A stretch of DNA of 10,129 nucleotides from an uncultured delta proteobacterium. Its GTDB lineage: Bacteria > Desulfobacterota > WTBG01 > CAIYCZ01. The notes beneath the pieces were generated by a model, which was not told the origin of the DNA, searched no databases, and saw nothing but the letters and a program-made list of their open reading frames with translations. The position numbers and the translations under genes were made by a program. This document shows positions 1 to 6,617 of the stretch, piece by piece. Numbering within the stretch: the first letter of the stretch is position 1; the number at the start of each line of letters is the position of its first letter. The stretch spans positions 1 through 10,129 of the forward strand of contig CAIYCZ010000545.1 of the NCBI GenBank assembly GCA_903924805.1. Direction: 5' to 3'.

Positions 1-2
1 GC

Positions 3-68
3 AAGTTGTCAACCTATGATCAGCAGGGCACTGTTCTCGCAGAGTCAAAAAAGAAAGCAACCGTGTAA
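3..68 (+). CDS. possible C-terminal tail of a CDS entering from the left (partial)
   Basis: Frame 3 is open from the left edge and ends at TAA 66-68, giving about 21 residues that begin KLSTYDQQG and end in a lysine-rich stretch followed by TV. A hairpin follows about 20 bases downstream, as expected after a gene end. The piece is too short to identify a family. Because an inverted repeat resembling a mobile-element end lies just beyond it, the tail could belong to a transposase, but that is inference. An open 21-codon frame can also occur by chance. Confidence 0.25.
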   Translation, partial: KLSTYDQQGTVLAESKKKATV

Positions 69-90
69 CTCCACTCCACGGCGTTACCTC

Positions 91-127
91 AGAAGGGATG
101 CCTCCGCTACGCTCCGGCACCCCTTCT
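91..127 (+). terminator. stem-loop, possible terminator without T-tract
   Basis: Bases 91-102 (AGAAGGGATGCC) pair with 116-127 (GGCACCCCTTCT) over 12 positions with one A-C mismatch, around a 13-base loop. It lies downstream of the frame that stops at 68. There is no run of T after the stem, so an intrinsic terminator is only possible. The stem could equally be part of a dispersed palindromic repeat. Confidence 0.35.
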
Positions 128-137
128 ATAGCTGGTT

Positions 138-181
138 ATAGAAGTGGACAAATCATGTGCTACAAAACCGGACATTTCTAT
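138..181. repeat. inverted repeat resembling a mobile-element end
   Basis: ATAGAAGTG at 138-146 and CATTTCTAT at 173-181 are inverted copies matching at 8 of 9 positions. Each is joined to a GGACA motif (146-150 and 170-174). Repeated short motifs of this kind are common in the terminal regions of insertion sequences, where they bind transposase. No second end and no complete transposase are visible in the window, so the assignment is tentative. Confidence 0.3.
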
Positions 182-228
182 TTGCTTTTAACACGTCTAT
201 TAAACTCTCTACAGGAATGGTAAATTTC

Positions 229-257
229 TTGACAATAAGGGTCGGCTAAATGATAAT
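229..257 (+). promoter_or_regulatory. sigma70-type promoter of the toxin-antitoxin locus
   Basis: TTGACA at 229-234 is a perfect -35 box. It is followed by a 17-base spacer and GATAAT at 252-257, which matches the -10 consensus at 5 of 6 positions. Transcription would begin near 264, leaving a leader of about 70 bases before the antitoxin ATG at 336. The box spacing and the position directly upstream of the antitoxin make this the best promoter on the + strand. Confidence 0.7.
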
Positions 258-264
258 CATAATA
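246..264 (+). promoter_or_regulatory. palindromic operator candidate, Fur-box-like
   Basis: ATGATAATCAT (250-260) is a perfect 11-base palindrome lying across the -10 box. Extended to 19 bases (246-264) it agrees with the classical Fur-box consensus at 14 positions, including 12 in a row (249-260). It may be the site where the antitoxin represses its own promoter, as is usual for type II loci, or an iron-regulator site. The region is AT-rich, so part of the match could be chance. Confidence 0.4.
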
Positions 265-280
265 TAATTTAAGCCTTTAG

Positions 281-312
281 TTGCCATTTCCCGGCAAATA
301 CCCTTCAGGCAA
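281..312 (+). promoter_or_regulatory. leader with two alternative short hairpins
   Basis: TTGCC at 281-285 can pair either with GGCAA at 293-297 (7-base loop) or with the second GGCAA at 308-312. Both lie in the antitoxin leader, ahead of the ribosome binding site AAAAGGGGAT (318-327). The stems are only five base pairs, so any regulatory role is speculative. Confidence 0.2.
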
Positions 313-335
313 CAGTTAAAAGGGGATATGGAATT

Positions 336-542
336 ATGAATACACTGAGAAAAAAAATTGGTCATGAAAAATTGATTACCAATGAAAAGGGCGAAGTTGA
401 GGCAGTTGTTATTCCCGTTTCAGACTACAACTACCTTATCGAGCTTCTCGAAGATTATGGCCTTGGTAAGGCTATTGAAGAAGTAGAAAATGGGAAAGTT
501 ATGAATAGAAAAGAAGCGTTGAGATATCTCGAAAATGCGTGA
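336..542 (+). CDS. type II antitoxin, Phd/YefM/RelB-like
   Basis: This 68-residue acidic protein should neutralise the RelE/ParE-like toxin encoded immediately downstream and, by family analogy, repress its own promoter. The N-terminal half has the typical short antitoxin core: a KLITNEKGEVEAVVIPVSDY segment in which a beta hairpin leads into the YxxLIELLED helix. The C-terminal half (DYGLGKAIEEVENGKVMNRKEALRYLE) is the toxin-wrapping type of tail. ATG 336 follows AAAAGGGGAT (318-327) at a normal distance. The stop codon overlaps the toxin start by 8 bases (ATG 535), which indicates translational coupling. The gene is intact although its toxin is broken. Its base composition is more AT-rich than the - strand genes, consistent with horizontal acquisition. 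Assignment between the Phd/YefM and RelB families is uncertain. Confidence 0.75.
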   Translation: MNTLRKKIGHEKLITNEKGEVEAVVIPVSDYNYLIELLEDYGLGKAIEEVENGKVMNRKEALRYLENA

Positions 543-808
543 AGTGGTTTACAATGAGCAATTTCTAAAGGATCTGAAAAAGCTTCGAGGAATAGGCGAG
601 TTTGAAAAAACAAAAAAACTCTCCTTTGATACCCTTCCTCAAAAGGATGATCTGTCTGATTTGATTAATATTAAGAAAATTAAGGGACCCCAAAAATTAT
701 TATCGTATTAGAATTGGAAACTATTGAATTGGCATCAAGGTAGAAGGTCTAAAAATAATCTTCATGCGGGTATTAGATAGAAAAGATATTTACAAATATT
801 TCCCTTGA
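535..808 (+). pseudogene. RelE/ParE-family toxin, inactivated by frameshift and nonsense codon
   Basis: Translation from ATG 535 gives MREVVYNEQFLKDLKKL, a typical start of a RelE/ParE mRNA-interferase-type toxin, and continues to an INIKKIKGP motif near 690. It then stops at TAG 709-711. The conserved C-terminal half resumes in the next frame from 695: NYYRIRIGNY, then a TGA at 725-727, then IGIKVEG (728-748) and IIFMRVLDRKDIYKYFP, ending at TGA 806-808. One extra base in the C/A run at 688-696 explains the shift. A CGA-to-TGA change would explain the internal stop, since family members usually have Arg at that place (GNYRIG). The two lesions together argue for true decay rather than one sequencing error. 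The gene would have been co-translated with the overlapping antitoxin. Confidence 0.8.
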
Positions 809-832
809 TAAGATAAAAACGCCAATTCAAAG

Positions 833-890
833 CCCCCTCTTTAAAAAGGGAGGAATGAATCTGTGCTGTCCAGTGCGCTTCAGTGGCTCA
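833..890. repeat. degenerate direct repeat, copy A
   Basis: This block runs from a CCCCCTCTTT / AAAGGGAGG hairpin-forming start through GGAATGAATCTGTG to CAGTGGCT. It matches the block at 1040-1095 in the same order with scattered substitutions. The pyrimidine-rich stem followed by GGAATGA is the kind of dispersed intergenic repeat found in many copies in some genomes. No gene is visible in 809-1171. Confidence 0.6.
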
Positions 891-942
891 TTTTAAAGGG
901 CAGAGGTCTTAAATGGCTTCTGCCTGTTTATATCTATAGTTG

Positions 943-975
943 ATCGAGATTGCCGCGCTTTCGGCCCGCAATGAC
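943..975. repeat. dispersed-repeat-like palindrome (ATTGC...GCAAT)
   Basis: ATTGC at 949-953 and GCAAT at 968-972 frame an inner GCCG/CGGC pairing (952-955 with 962-965). Read on the - strand it gives GTCATTGCGGGC followed by GCGCGGCAATC. From general knowledge this resembles the common GTCATTGCGAG-type intergenic palindromes of several bacterial groups. It lies in the repeat-filled gap between the dead toxin and priA. Confidence 0.4.
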
Positions 976-1039
976 ATCCGTATCATTTGAAAGCGTTTTA
1001 AAAACCCTGAAAATCCGCGTCCCCTAAAATCCCTCCCAG

Positions 1040-1095
1040 CCTCCCTTTATCAAAGAGAGGAATGATTCTGTGTTGTTCCGTGAATTCTGTGGCTG
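1040..1095. repeat. degenerate direct repeat, copy B
   Basis: This is the second copy of the block at 833-890: CCTCCCTTTA, AAAGAGAGG, GGAATGATTCTGTG, then GAATTCTGTGGCT. The last part (GTGAATTC-GTGGCT) recurs again at about 1157-1172 as GTGTTAATTCGTGGCT, next to the priA stop codon. A further ATTCGTG direct pair sits at 1153-1159 and 1163-1169. The gap 809-1171 therefore appears to be built from repeat debris and contains no gene I can support. Confidence 0.6.
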
Positions 1096-1171
1096 AAAAT
1101 AAAAATTTCTGATTTCCTCCAGTTCCAGATTCGCAAATATTTTTTCGCGCCCATTCGTGTTAATTCGTGGC

Positions 1172-3616
1172 TTACAGAATAAAGAGCGGATCAACGTCAA
1201 CGGTGAGGCTCACTTCTCTGCCTTTGAAAGAGGTAGTGGCGTGGTTTAAGATGCGGGATGCAAGGAGCCGTAAGGGCTGCATTCGTGCGCTTTTCAGAAG
1301 CATCTGATAGCGGTACTTGCCTTTTATTTTCCCCCAGGGCGCAGGGGCAGGACCGAGAATTTCTACTAAGCCTGCAAGCTTCAACTCCGCGAGAAATTTT
1401 TTACTCACCTGTTCCAGATCCTTTATATACGCAAGCAGCCGTTCCCGGTGTGACCCTTCCAGCCTGAAATTTATCATCCGTTTGCAGGGCGGGTACCCGA
1501 GCTCTTCACGGTGATGCAATTCTCTCTCAAAAAAGGCACGATAGTCATGGCGCTGCGCACAGACAATACTATAGTGGTCAGGGTTGTAGGTCTGTATGAA
1601 AACCTCACCGGGCACATCCCCCCGGCCGGCACGGCCGGCAACCTGGGTGAGGAGCTGAAAGGTGCGCTCGCCGGCCCGGTAGTCCGGGAAATTGAGTGAG
1701 TGGTCAGCACATACCACCCCCACCAGTGTTACCTGTGGCAAATGGTGGCCTTTGGTAATCATCTGGGTTCCTATCAGAATATCAATATCACCCATGAAGA
1801 TACGTTTAAGCAGGGAACGTGAAGCTCCTTTTGCAGCAGTAGTGTCCCGGTCCATCCGCGCGATGCGGGCGTCGGGAAACAGAAGCTGAATCTCTTTCTC
1901 AAGCCGCTCTGTCCCCCATCCCAGAGGAACGAGAAAAAAGCTCTTACAGTGCGGGCAGCTTTCAGGAAGAGGCATCGCAAGGTCGCAGTAGTGACAGCGC
2001 AGCGTTCTTTCCCGGTGATGGTGAATAAGCGAGACGTCACAGTTTGGGCAGCGGAAGGTATACCCGCACTGCTGGCAGAGGAAGACCGGTGCAAATCCGC
2101 GCCGGTTCAGAAACAGCAGGCACTGTTGCCGTTTTTCTAACCTGGTGCCAATTGCTTCGCGGAGCCGTGGAGAAAGAATGCTCTGCGCTGAATTTTTAGC
2201 ATTCTGCGTGATTCTCAAATCAATAATTTTAATATGCGGGAGCTTCCGGTCCTCAATCCGTTTAGAGAGGTTTCCCAGAACATATTTTTTCTTCAACGCA
2301 TTAGCGTATGATTCAAGCGATGGGGTTGCTGAACCCAATAAAACAACAGCCTGCGCAAACTTTCCCTTGATGAGGGAAATGTCCCGGGCGCTGTAGCGAA
2401 GCTTGTCTTCCTGCTTATAGGAAGGGTCATGTTCTTCATCTACAATGATGGCACCCAGGTCGGCAAAAGAGGCAAAGACAGCAGACCGGGCACCGATGAC
2501 AATTTTTATGTTCCCCCTGCGAATCATTCTCCAGGCGTCAAAGCGCTCGGCAGGGGTAAGGCTGCTGTGGAGCATGGAGACAGGAGCTGTAATCCGTGAG
2601 CATACCCGGTCCCACAACTGCCCGGTAAGCGATATTTCCGGCACCAGGAGCAGACACTGCCGTCCTTTGTCCAGGACCTCTTCCATGACCCGCAGGTAGA
2701 TTTCAGTCTTGCCGCTTCCGGTAACCCCGTGGAGGAGAAACGGGAGGAAAGCTCTGTCGTCAATCCCCCTTCGCACCCTTCTAAGGATTGCATCCTGGTC
2801 GTGAGTTACCCTATGCACCGGCTCAGTAAAAACTTCTTCCTCAGGTGCCGGCTTGCGAAAAACTTCCCTTTCCGAGTATAGGAGCAATTCTTTTTTAACC
2901 AGGGATGTTATGGCACTTGAACTGTTCCCGAACGTTTCATTGAGAACCCGCAGCGGCACCGGACCGCGCTCAACAAGAAACTGATATAGTTGTTTCTGTT
3001 TTCCCTTTAATGATTCCTGAACAGCGGAACTGCGAACAGAAAACCACTTCTCCTTCTTAGCCTGGAGACCCTGCCTGGCTTTCTGAAGCTCCATCTGGAT
3101 GCAGCCGTTTCTGCGGAGGTGATTTAACTGATAATAAAAATTATACTTTCCAATGATTTTTTCTAACTTCTTGAGAGGGACCTTCCCCTCTCGGTCAAGG
3201 ACTTTAAGTATAGGAAGACTCTGATCGGAGCCAGAGCCCTCATGGAGCATTTGTCCTCCTTTTTCAGTAAGGGAAAGTATCTGTCGGTATGCGGTATTAA
3301 TGCCCTGGGGGAGTGCCGCGCTGATGGTCTGTCCCAGAGGGTAATAGTAATACCGGGAAGTCCACTCGTAAAATTGCAGGTCGAGGCTTCCAAAGAGCGG
3401 CTCTTCATCAAGCAGATCCTGTACTTCTTTTATATCATCGCATGGCGCTGTTTCAGGAAACCCCACTACATATCCGGTCAGGTTTCTTCTGCCAAAGGGA
3501 ACCAGCACGCGCATGCCTATCTGCACACTGCCAGCATATGAGGGCGGGAGACGGTAGGTAAAATTTTTATGGAGGGGAAGCGCTACGGCAACCTCTATTA
3601 GATTACAGTGAGCCAT
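1172..3616 (-). CDS. priA: primosomal protein N', replication restart helicase PriA
   Basis: PriA recognises stalled or collapsed replication forks and reloads the replicative helicase, using a 3'-to-5' superfamily 2 DNA helicase motor. The 814 residues show the full architecture: an N-terminal 3'-DNA-binding region; Walker A GVTGSGKTE at 297-305; the DEEH box at 393-396; motif III GSATPS at 428-433; an eight-cysteine double zinc site (C514, C517, C523, C526, C541, C544, C554, C557); GTQMITKGHH at 616-625; QVAGRAGR at 658-665; and the characteristic DVDP near the C-terminus. The length is slightly above E. coli PriA. ATG 3616 has only a weak AGGA about 12 bases upstream, but MAHCNLIEVAVALPL fits the usual PriA start. 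It is the last gene of the - strand run, 127 bp after the UDP-sugar pyrophosphorylase, so it may have its own promoter. It appears intact. Confidence 0.96.
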   Translation of the reverse strand: MAHCNLIEVAVALPLHKNFTYRLPPSYAGSVQIGMRVLVPFGRRNLTGYVVGFPETAPCDDIKEVQDLLDEEPLFGSLDLQFYEWTSRYYYYPLGQTISAALPQGINTAYRQILSLTEKGGQMLHEGSGSDQSLPILKVLDREGKVPLKKLEKIIGKYNFYYQLNHLRRNGCIQMELQKARQGLQAKKEKWFSVRSSAVQESLKGKQKQLYQFLVERGPVPLRVLNETFGNSSSAITSLVKKELLLYSEREVFRKPAPEEEVFTEPVHRVTHDQDAILRRVRRGIDDRAFLPFLLHGVTGSGKTEIYLRVMEEVLDKGRQCLLLVPEISLTGQLWDRVCSRITAPVSMLHSSLTPAERFDAWRMIRRGNIKIVIGARSAVFASFADLGAIIVDEEHDPSYKQEDKLRYSARDISLIKGKFAQAVVLLGSATPSLESYANALKKKYVLGNLSKRIEDRKLPHIKIIDLRITQNAKNSAQSILSPRLREAIGTRLEKRQQCLLFLNRRGFAPVFLCQQCGYTFRCPNCDVSLIHHHRERTLRCHYCDLAMPLPESCPHCKSFFLVPLGWGTERLEKEIQLLFPDARIARMDRDTTAAKGASRSLLKRIFMGDIDILIGTQMITKGHHLPQVTLVGVVCADHSLNFPDYRAGERTFQLLTQVAGRAGRGDVPGEVFIQTYNPDHYSIVCAQRHDYRAFFERELHHREELGYPPCKRMINFRLEGSHRERLLAYIKDLEQVSKKFLAELKLAGLVEILGPAPAPWGKIKGKYRYQMLLKSARMQPLRLLASRILNHATTSFKGREVSLTVDVDPLFIL

Positions 3617-3671
3617 ATAATCTTATGATCCTGAAGAAAAAACGTAACAAGGAAGTTGTATGATTAAATGC

Positions 3672-3724
3672 CAAATGTCAAAGCTCAAATGACAAATGAA
3701 TGGCAAAGTTCAAAGGTCAAATTA
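3672..3724. repeat. heptad repeat CAAANNN in the pyrophosphorylase-priA gap
   Basis: CAAA begins at 3672, 3679, 3686, 3693, 3704, 3711 and 3718. The spacing is 7, 7, 7, 11, 7 and 7 bases, so seven units share a 7-base period with one 4-base interruption. The units diverge in their last three bases. On the - strand, the transcribed strand here, this reads as TTTG repeats just upstream of priA. Confidence 0.65.
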
Positions 3725-3745
3725 TTTGGAATTTGACATTTTTTT
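3716..3745. terminator. AT-rich stem-loop next to the pyrophosphorylase stop codon
   Basis: GTCAAATT (3716-3723) and AATTTGAC (3730-3737) form a perfect 8-base stem with a 6-base loop, followed on the + strand by ATTTTTTT. On the - strand, the direction of the neighbouring genes, the stem comes just after the stop codon but lacks a T-tract, reading CTTTGAAC instead. A terminator for the upstream gene is therefore weak. The stem uses the last unit of the heptad repeat. Confidence 0.3.
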
Positions 3746-5135
3746 ACGGTCCCAGGTAGAGCGGTGATGAAAGTGATGACGGCGGGTTGAATTTTTCCCT
3801 GAATTCTGCTGCATCAAGGGCATAGAGGGGGCTTACTTCCATGATCAGGCCAGCAGGGATCTGAGAGATTTTCCCGGATTCTTTCAGCCACCGGGTATAC
3901 AGATTAATCATGGCGTGCTGTGCAGTCTCGGGAGAATCAACCCCAGCCCTGTTTTTTACCGGAGAAAATTCCTCTTCACGACTCACTTCCATAGCGACCG
4001 AGTTTTTGGTAAAGCCCAGGGCATCAAAAATAAACATCTCAAATTTAAGCCCCTTGACAATGTCAGGCACCAGCAGCCCTTCTTTTTCAGTAAGGCATTC
4101 TATATCTTTGAGGGCACTGTGATAGGGGAGGGAAAAGTTATTAGTACTGGTTAAGGTTTCCACAAAACTGCGCCTGATAAGGTGAATTGCACTATTGGCG
4201 CTGCTGAAGCGAAGCGTCCCGTCCGCTTTCCGCCCCTGTATTTCTTCAGGGGTAAGCTCACTGTATTCAATGCAGCCAAGCCGTCCGTTAATTTTTCCTA
4301 TAATCCCGACTTTCTCAGACGGGTCTGTCTTTTTCACTACTTTCGTGGACATTTCTGCGTGGTGCTCTACGTGTGCGCCGATAAACAGCGGGTCGGCGAT
4401 TTTTGCCAGGGGGTTATCAACCTGAAAATAAAATATCTCTTCAATCCCCTTTTGTCTCATGTCCTCAAGAGCGCCTGACTCCCTGAGTGCCCTGATGGAT
4501 CCGCCATGGCCATCCGGATTTTTAAACACCAGCTTCTCAGGGCTGAGAATGAGTTTCCCGTCACGGTCAAGAGAAGGTATCTCCCGCTGGACGATGAACC
4601 GTATCTGGTCGGAAGAGAGGCCAAAAAAGTTATTCCGGCGGAAGAACCCGCAGGTATCTTCATGATTCTCCCGTGACGTCATGATGTACCAGGAGAAGCG
4701 TGTTTCGTAGCGGCGCTGGAGAGCTCTTATGGATTCGGCAAAGAGCTGAAAGAGGCTTTTTTGTCTAACCGGGGAAACGGGATAACATCCCTTTGGGCCT
4801 TTAACCCCGAGACGCGTTCCCTGGCCGCCCGCCACCAGGAAGATGCCGACGCTACCCCTCCGGAGATAATCTTCCCCCCTGCTATAGACGGATGTGCTGA
4901 ACGGAGGGGCAAGGATGTCTGCTGCATCAAAAACTTTTTTTTCAGGCGGTGCGGTGAGGGTGCGCAGATATGACTGATACCGGGCTAACAGCTGTTCAAA
5001 ATCAATCTCGCTCACATCTTTCAGTAACGCTTTCTGTTCGTCAGGTGAAATGATTTCAAGGTATTTCAGGATATGATCCTGTCCAAACAGAGATAGCTTT
5101 TCCCGGATTTCCTTTTCAGGAATTTCCACGTTCAT
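3744..5135 (-). CDS. UDPGP-family UTP:sugar-1-phosphate uridylyltransferase (AGX/UAP-like)
   Basis: This enzyme should form a UDP-sugar and pyrophosphate from UTP and a sugar-1-phosphate in the cytoplasm. Its 463 residues carry the family's nucleotide-binding loop VAGGQGTRLG (101-110), the NPDGHGG motif (206-212), QVDNPL (238-243) for the sugar and metal site, and FSPVKNRAGVDSPETA (390-405), which closely resembles the UAP1/AGX region ahead of its C-terminal part. The resemblance is to eukaryotic-type UDP-GlcNAc pyrophosphorylases rather than to bacterial GalU or GlmU. The substrate could be GlcNAc-, GalNAc-, glucose- or galactose-1-phosphate. The nearby galT favours a hexose, but that is inference. 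It starts 37 bp after the response regulator and is probably co-transcribed with it. The ribosome site is weak (GGGGAAAG, somewhat distant). No defects are visible. Confidence 0.88.
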   Translation of the reverse strand: MNVEIPEKEIREKLSLFGQDHILKYLEIISPDEQKALLKDVSEIDFEQLLARYQSYLRTLTAPPEKKVFDAADILAPPFSTSVYSRGEDYLRRGSVGIFLVAGGQGTRLGVKGPKGCYPVSPVRQKSLFQLFAESIRALQRRYETRFSWYIMTSRENHEDTCGFFRRNNFFGLSSDQIRFIVQREIPSLDRDGKLILSPEKLVFKNPDGHGGSIRALRESGALEDMRQKGIEEIFYFQVDNPLAKIADPLFIGAHVEHHAEMSTKVVKKTDPSEKVGIIGKINGRLGCIEYSELTPEEIQGRKADGTLRFSSANSAIHLIRRSFVETLTSTNNFSLPYHSALKDIECLTEKEGLLVPDIVKGLKFEMFIFDALGFTKNSVAMEVSREEEFSPVKNRAGVDSPETAQHAMINLYTRWLKESGKISQIPAGLIMEVSPLYALDAAEFREKFNPPSSLSSPLYLGP

Positions 5136-5172
5136 GGTTTTATTATTCTTTCCCCAGTAGTATCCGGTACAG

Positions 5173-5529
5173 CTACGTGCGGGATAGTATTTCCCGCACC
5201 GTGTCCATAAGACCTTCCAGATTAGCTGACTTTACCACATAGGCGTCTGATGCCCAGGTTTCGAAATTCTGCTTGTACTCTCCATAGGCAGTGCAGAGGA
5301 TGATAGGGACATCCCGTGATTTGTCGCGGATAGTTTTCAGAACATCGATACCGCTTGCCCCCGGCATTTTTATATCGAGGATGACCAGGTGCGGATTTGT
5401 CTCAATAAATTTTTCAATGGCCTCCTGCGCATCACTGGCTACGATTACCTCATAGCCCTGTTCCTCAAGCTCCTCCCGATACAGGAGCCGGATACTTTCT
5501 TCATCGTCAACCACTAATATTTTTTTCAC
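5173..5529 (-). CDS. stand-alone CheY-like response regulator receiver
   Basis: The 118 residues form a single receiver domain with no output domain. It has the acidic pocket D8-D9, phosphoacceptor D52 in the LVILDIKMPG motif, T80, the aromatic switch Y97 and the invariant K100, so it should be phosphorylated by a histidine kinase and act through protein contact. The start is GTG 5529, preceded by a strong GGGAGGAG about 7 bases upstream. The ATWASDAYVVKS-like end (W92 to S101) is a form I associate with single-domain regulators of delta-proteobacterial and Nitrospirota-like genomes. No kinase gene is in the window. It sits between galT and the UDP-sugar pyrophosphorylase, with gaps of 63 and 37 bp. 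It is likely co-expressed with them, but its partner and output are unknown. Confidence 0.9.
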   Translation of the reverse strand: MKKILVVDDEESIRLLYREELEEQGYEVIVASDAQEAIEKFIETNPHLVILDIKMPGASGIDVLKTIRDKSRDVPIILCTAYGEYKQNFETWASDAYVVKSANLEGLMDTVREILSRT

Positions 5530-5592
5530 ATCATTCTCCTCCCGTTAAGATACAATAATAATGGTGAGGTGTTTTATGTGAAGCAGGCTGCC

Positions 5593-6585
5593 TCAGGCTT
5601 CCCTGAGATAGTGTGCAGCATCTTCAGGTGGTGTCGGATTGATATAAAACCCTGAGCCCCATTCAAACCCGGCCACCTTGGTAAGGCGCGGTATAATTTC
5701 AAAATGCCAGTGATCATAGGCATTCTCACTCTTATCAAGCGGTGCCGTGTGCAGCATGTAATTGAACGGGGGAAAACTCAGGGCGTTATTGATTTTCTTC
5801 AAGACAGTGCTGAAGAGTTCTGCCAGGGCAGAGAACTTCTCAAGCGGTGTATGCTCAAATGAAGACAGGTGCTCCTGGGGCAGAATCCAGGTCTCAAAAG
5901 GGAAGCGGGGCGCAAACGGCTCAATGGCCAGGAAGTCTCCATTTTCAGCAACTACCCGGACCGTGCTTAACAGCTCCTGGCGGATAATGTCGCAGTAGAT
6001 GCACCGCTCCCGGTAATTGAAATAGGTCTGAGCTCCGGCCATCTCTTCAAGCGGACGCTTCGGTACAACCGGCAGGGCAATAAGCTGGGAATGGGGGTGC
6101 TCCAGCGATGCTCCGGCCACGTCCCCGTAATTTTTAAAGATAGCTATATAGCGCAGGCGCCTATCTTTTTTTAGCTCTATCATGCGCTGTCTATAGGCAA
6201 GGAGAATGTTTTTAAACGCGGGAACGGTAAGGGTTGAAGCAGTGGCGTGGTGATCCGGTGTTTCAATGATGACCTCATGGGCACCCAAGCCGTTCATGGT
6301 ATCATAGATGCCGTCTCCCCGCTTATTGAGGTCGCCTTCGCTTACCAGTGCCGGGAATTTATTGGGTACGACCCTGAGGGTCCATCCCGGTTTATCGGGT
6401 TGGGTATCTCCGGCACGAAAAGAAAATACCTCAGGCGGTGTTTTGTCCTCATTACCCGGACACAGCGGGCAGAACCCCCCTCTGCTCTTGGGTGTCTCTA
6501 CTACCAGGTCTGAGGGGCGTTTCCCGCGTTCCGTTGAAATAATAACCCAGCGGCCAATAACCGGGTCTTTGCGCAGTTCAGGCAC
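5593..6585 (-). CDS. galT: galactose-1-phosphate uridylyltransferase
   Basis: GalT transfers UMP from UDP-glucose to galactose-1-phosphate through a uridylyl-histidine intermediate (Leloir pathway). The 330 residues show the N-terminal zinc pair C39-x2-C42 in FCPLCPGNE, H112 in the PDHH segment, the active-site HPHSQ with H163 and the expected nucleophile H165, and a C-terminal HWHFEIIPR (292-300). A second CIYC pair (C195, C198) marks the start of the second HIT-like half. The start is GTG 6585, with AAGGAG six bases upstream. The length is near the usual 330-350 residues. No galK or galE is in the window, so the true donor and acceptor could differ from classical GalT: related enzymes act on other hexose-1-phosphates or nucleotides. 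It follows the glucanotransferase by 108 bp containing a strong palindrome. Confidence 0.93.
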   Translation of the reverse strand: MPELRKDPVIGRWVIISTERGKRPSDLVVETPKSRGGFCPLCPGNEDKTPPEVFSFRAGDTQPDKPGWTLRVVPNKFPALVSEGDLNKRGDGIYDTMNGLGAHEVIIETPDHHATASTLTVPAFKNILLAYRQRMIELKKDRRLRYIAIFKNYGDVAGASLEHPHSQLIALPVVPKRPLEEMAGAQTYFNYRERCIYCDIIRQELLSTVRVVAENGDFLAIEPFAPRFPFETWILPQEHLSSFEHTPLEKFSALAELFSTVLKKINNALSFPPFNYMLHTAPLDKSENAYDHWHFEIIPRLTKVAGFEWGSGFYINPTPPEDAAHYLREA

Positions 6586-6617
6586 ACCTGTCTCCTTTTC
6601 TTGTGGTTGCAGTTGAG

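Noticed and set aside
688..727. Programmed frameshifting to express the full toxin
   Set aside because: The C/A run is not a typical slippery site with a downstream structure, and a second in-frame TGA at 725 would still stop translation. Decay is the simpler reading.
3672..3724. CRISPR-like array
   Set aside because: The units are only 7 bases long and diverged. There are no 25-37 base repeats with unique spacers and no cas genes.
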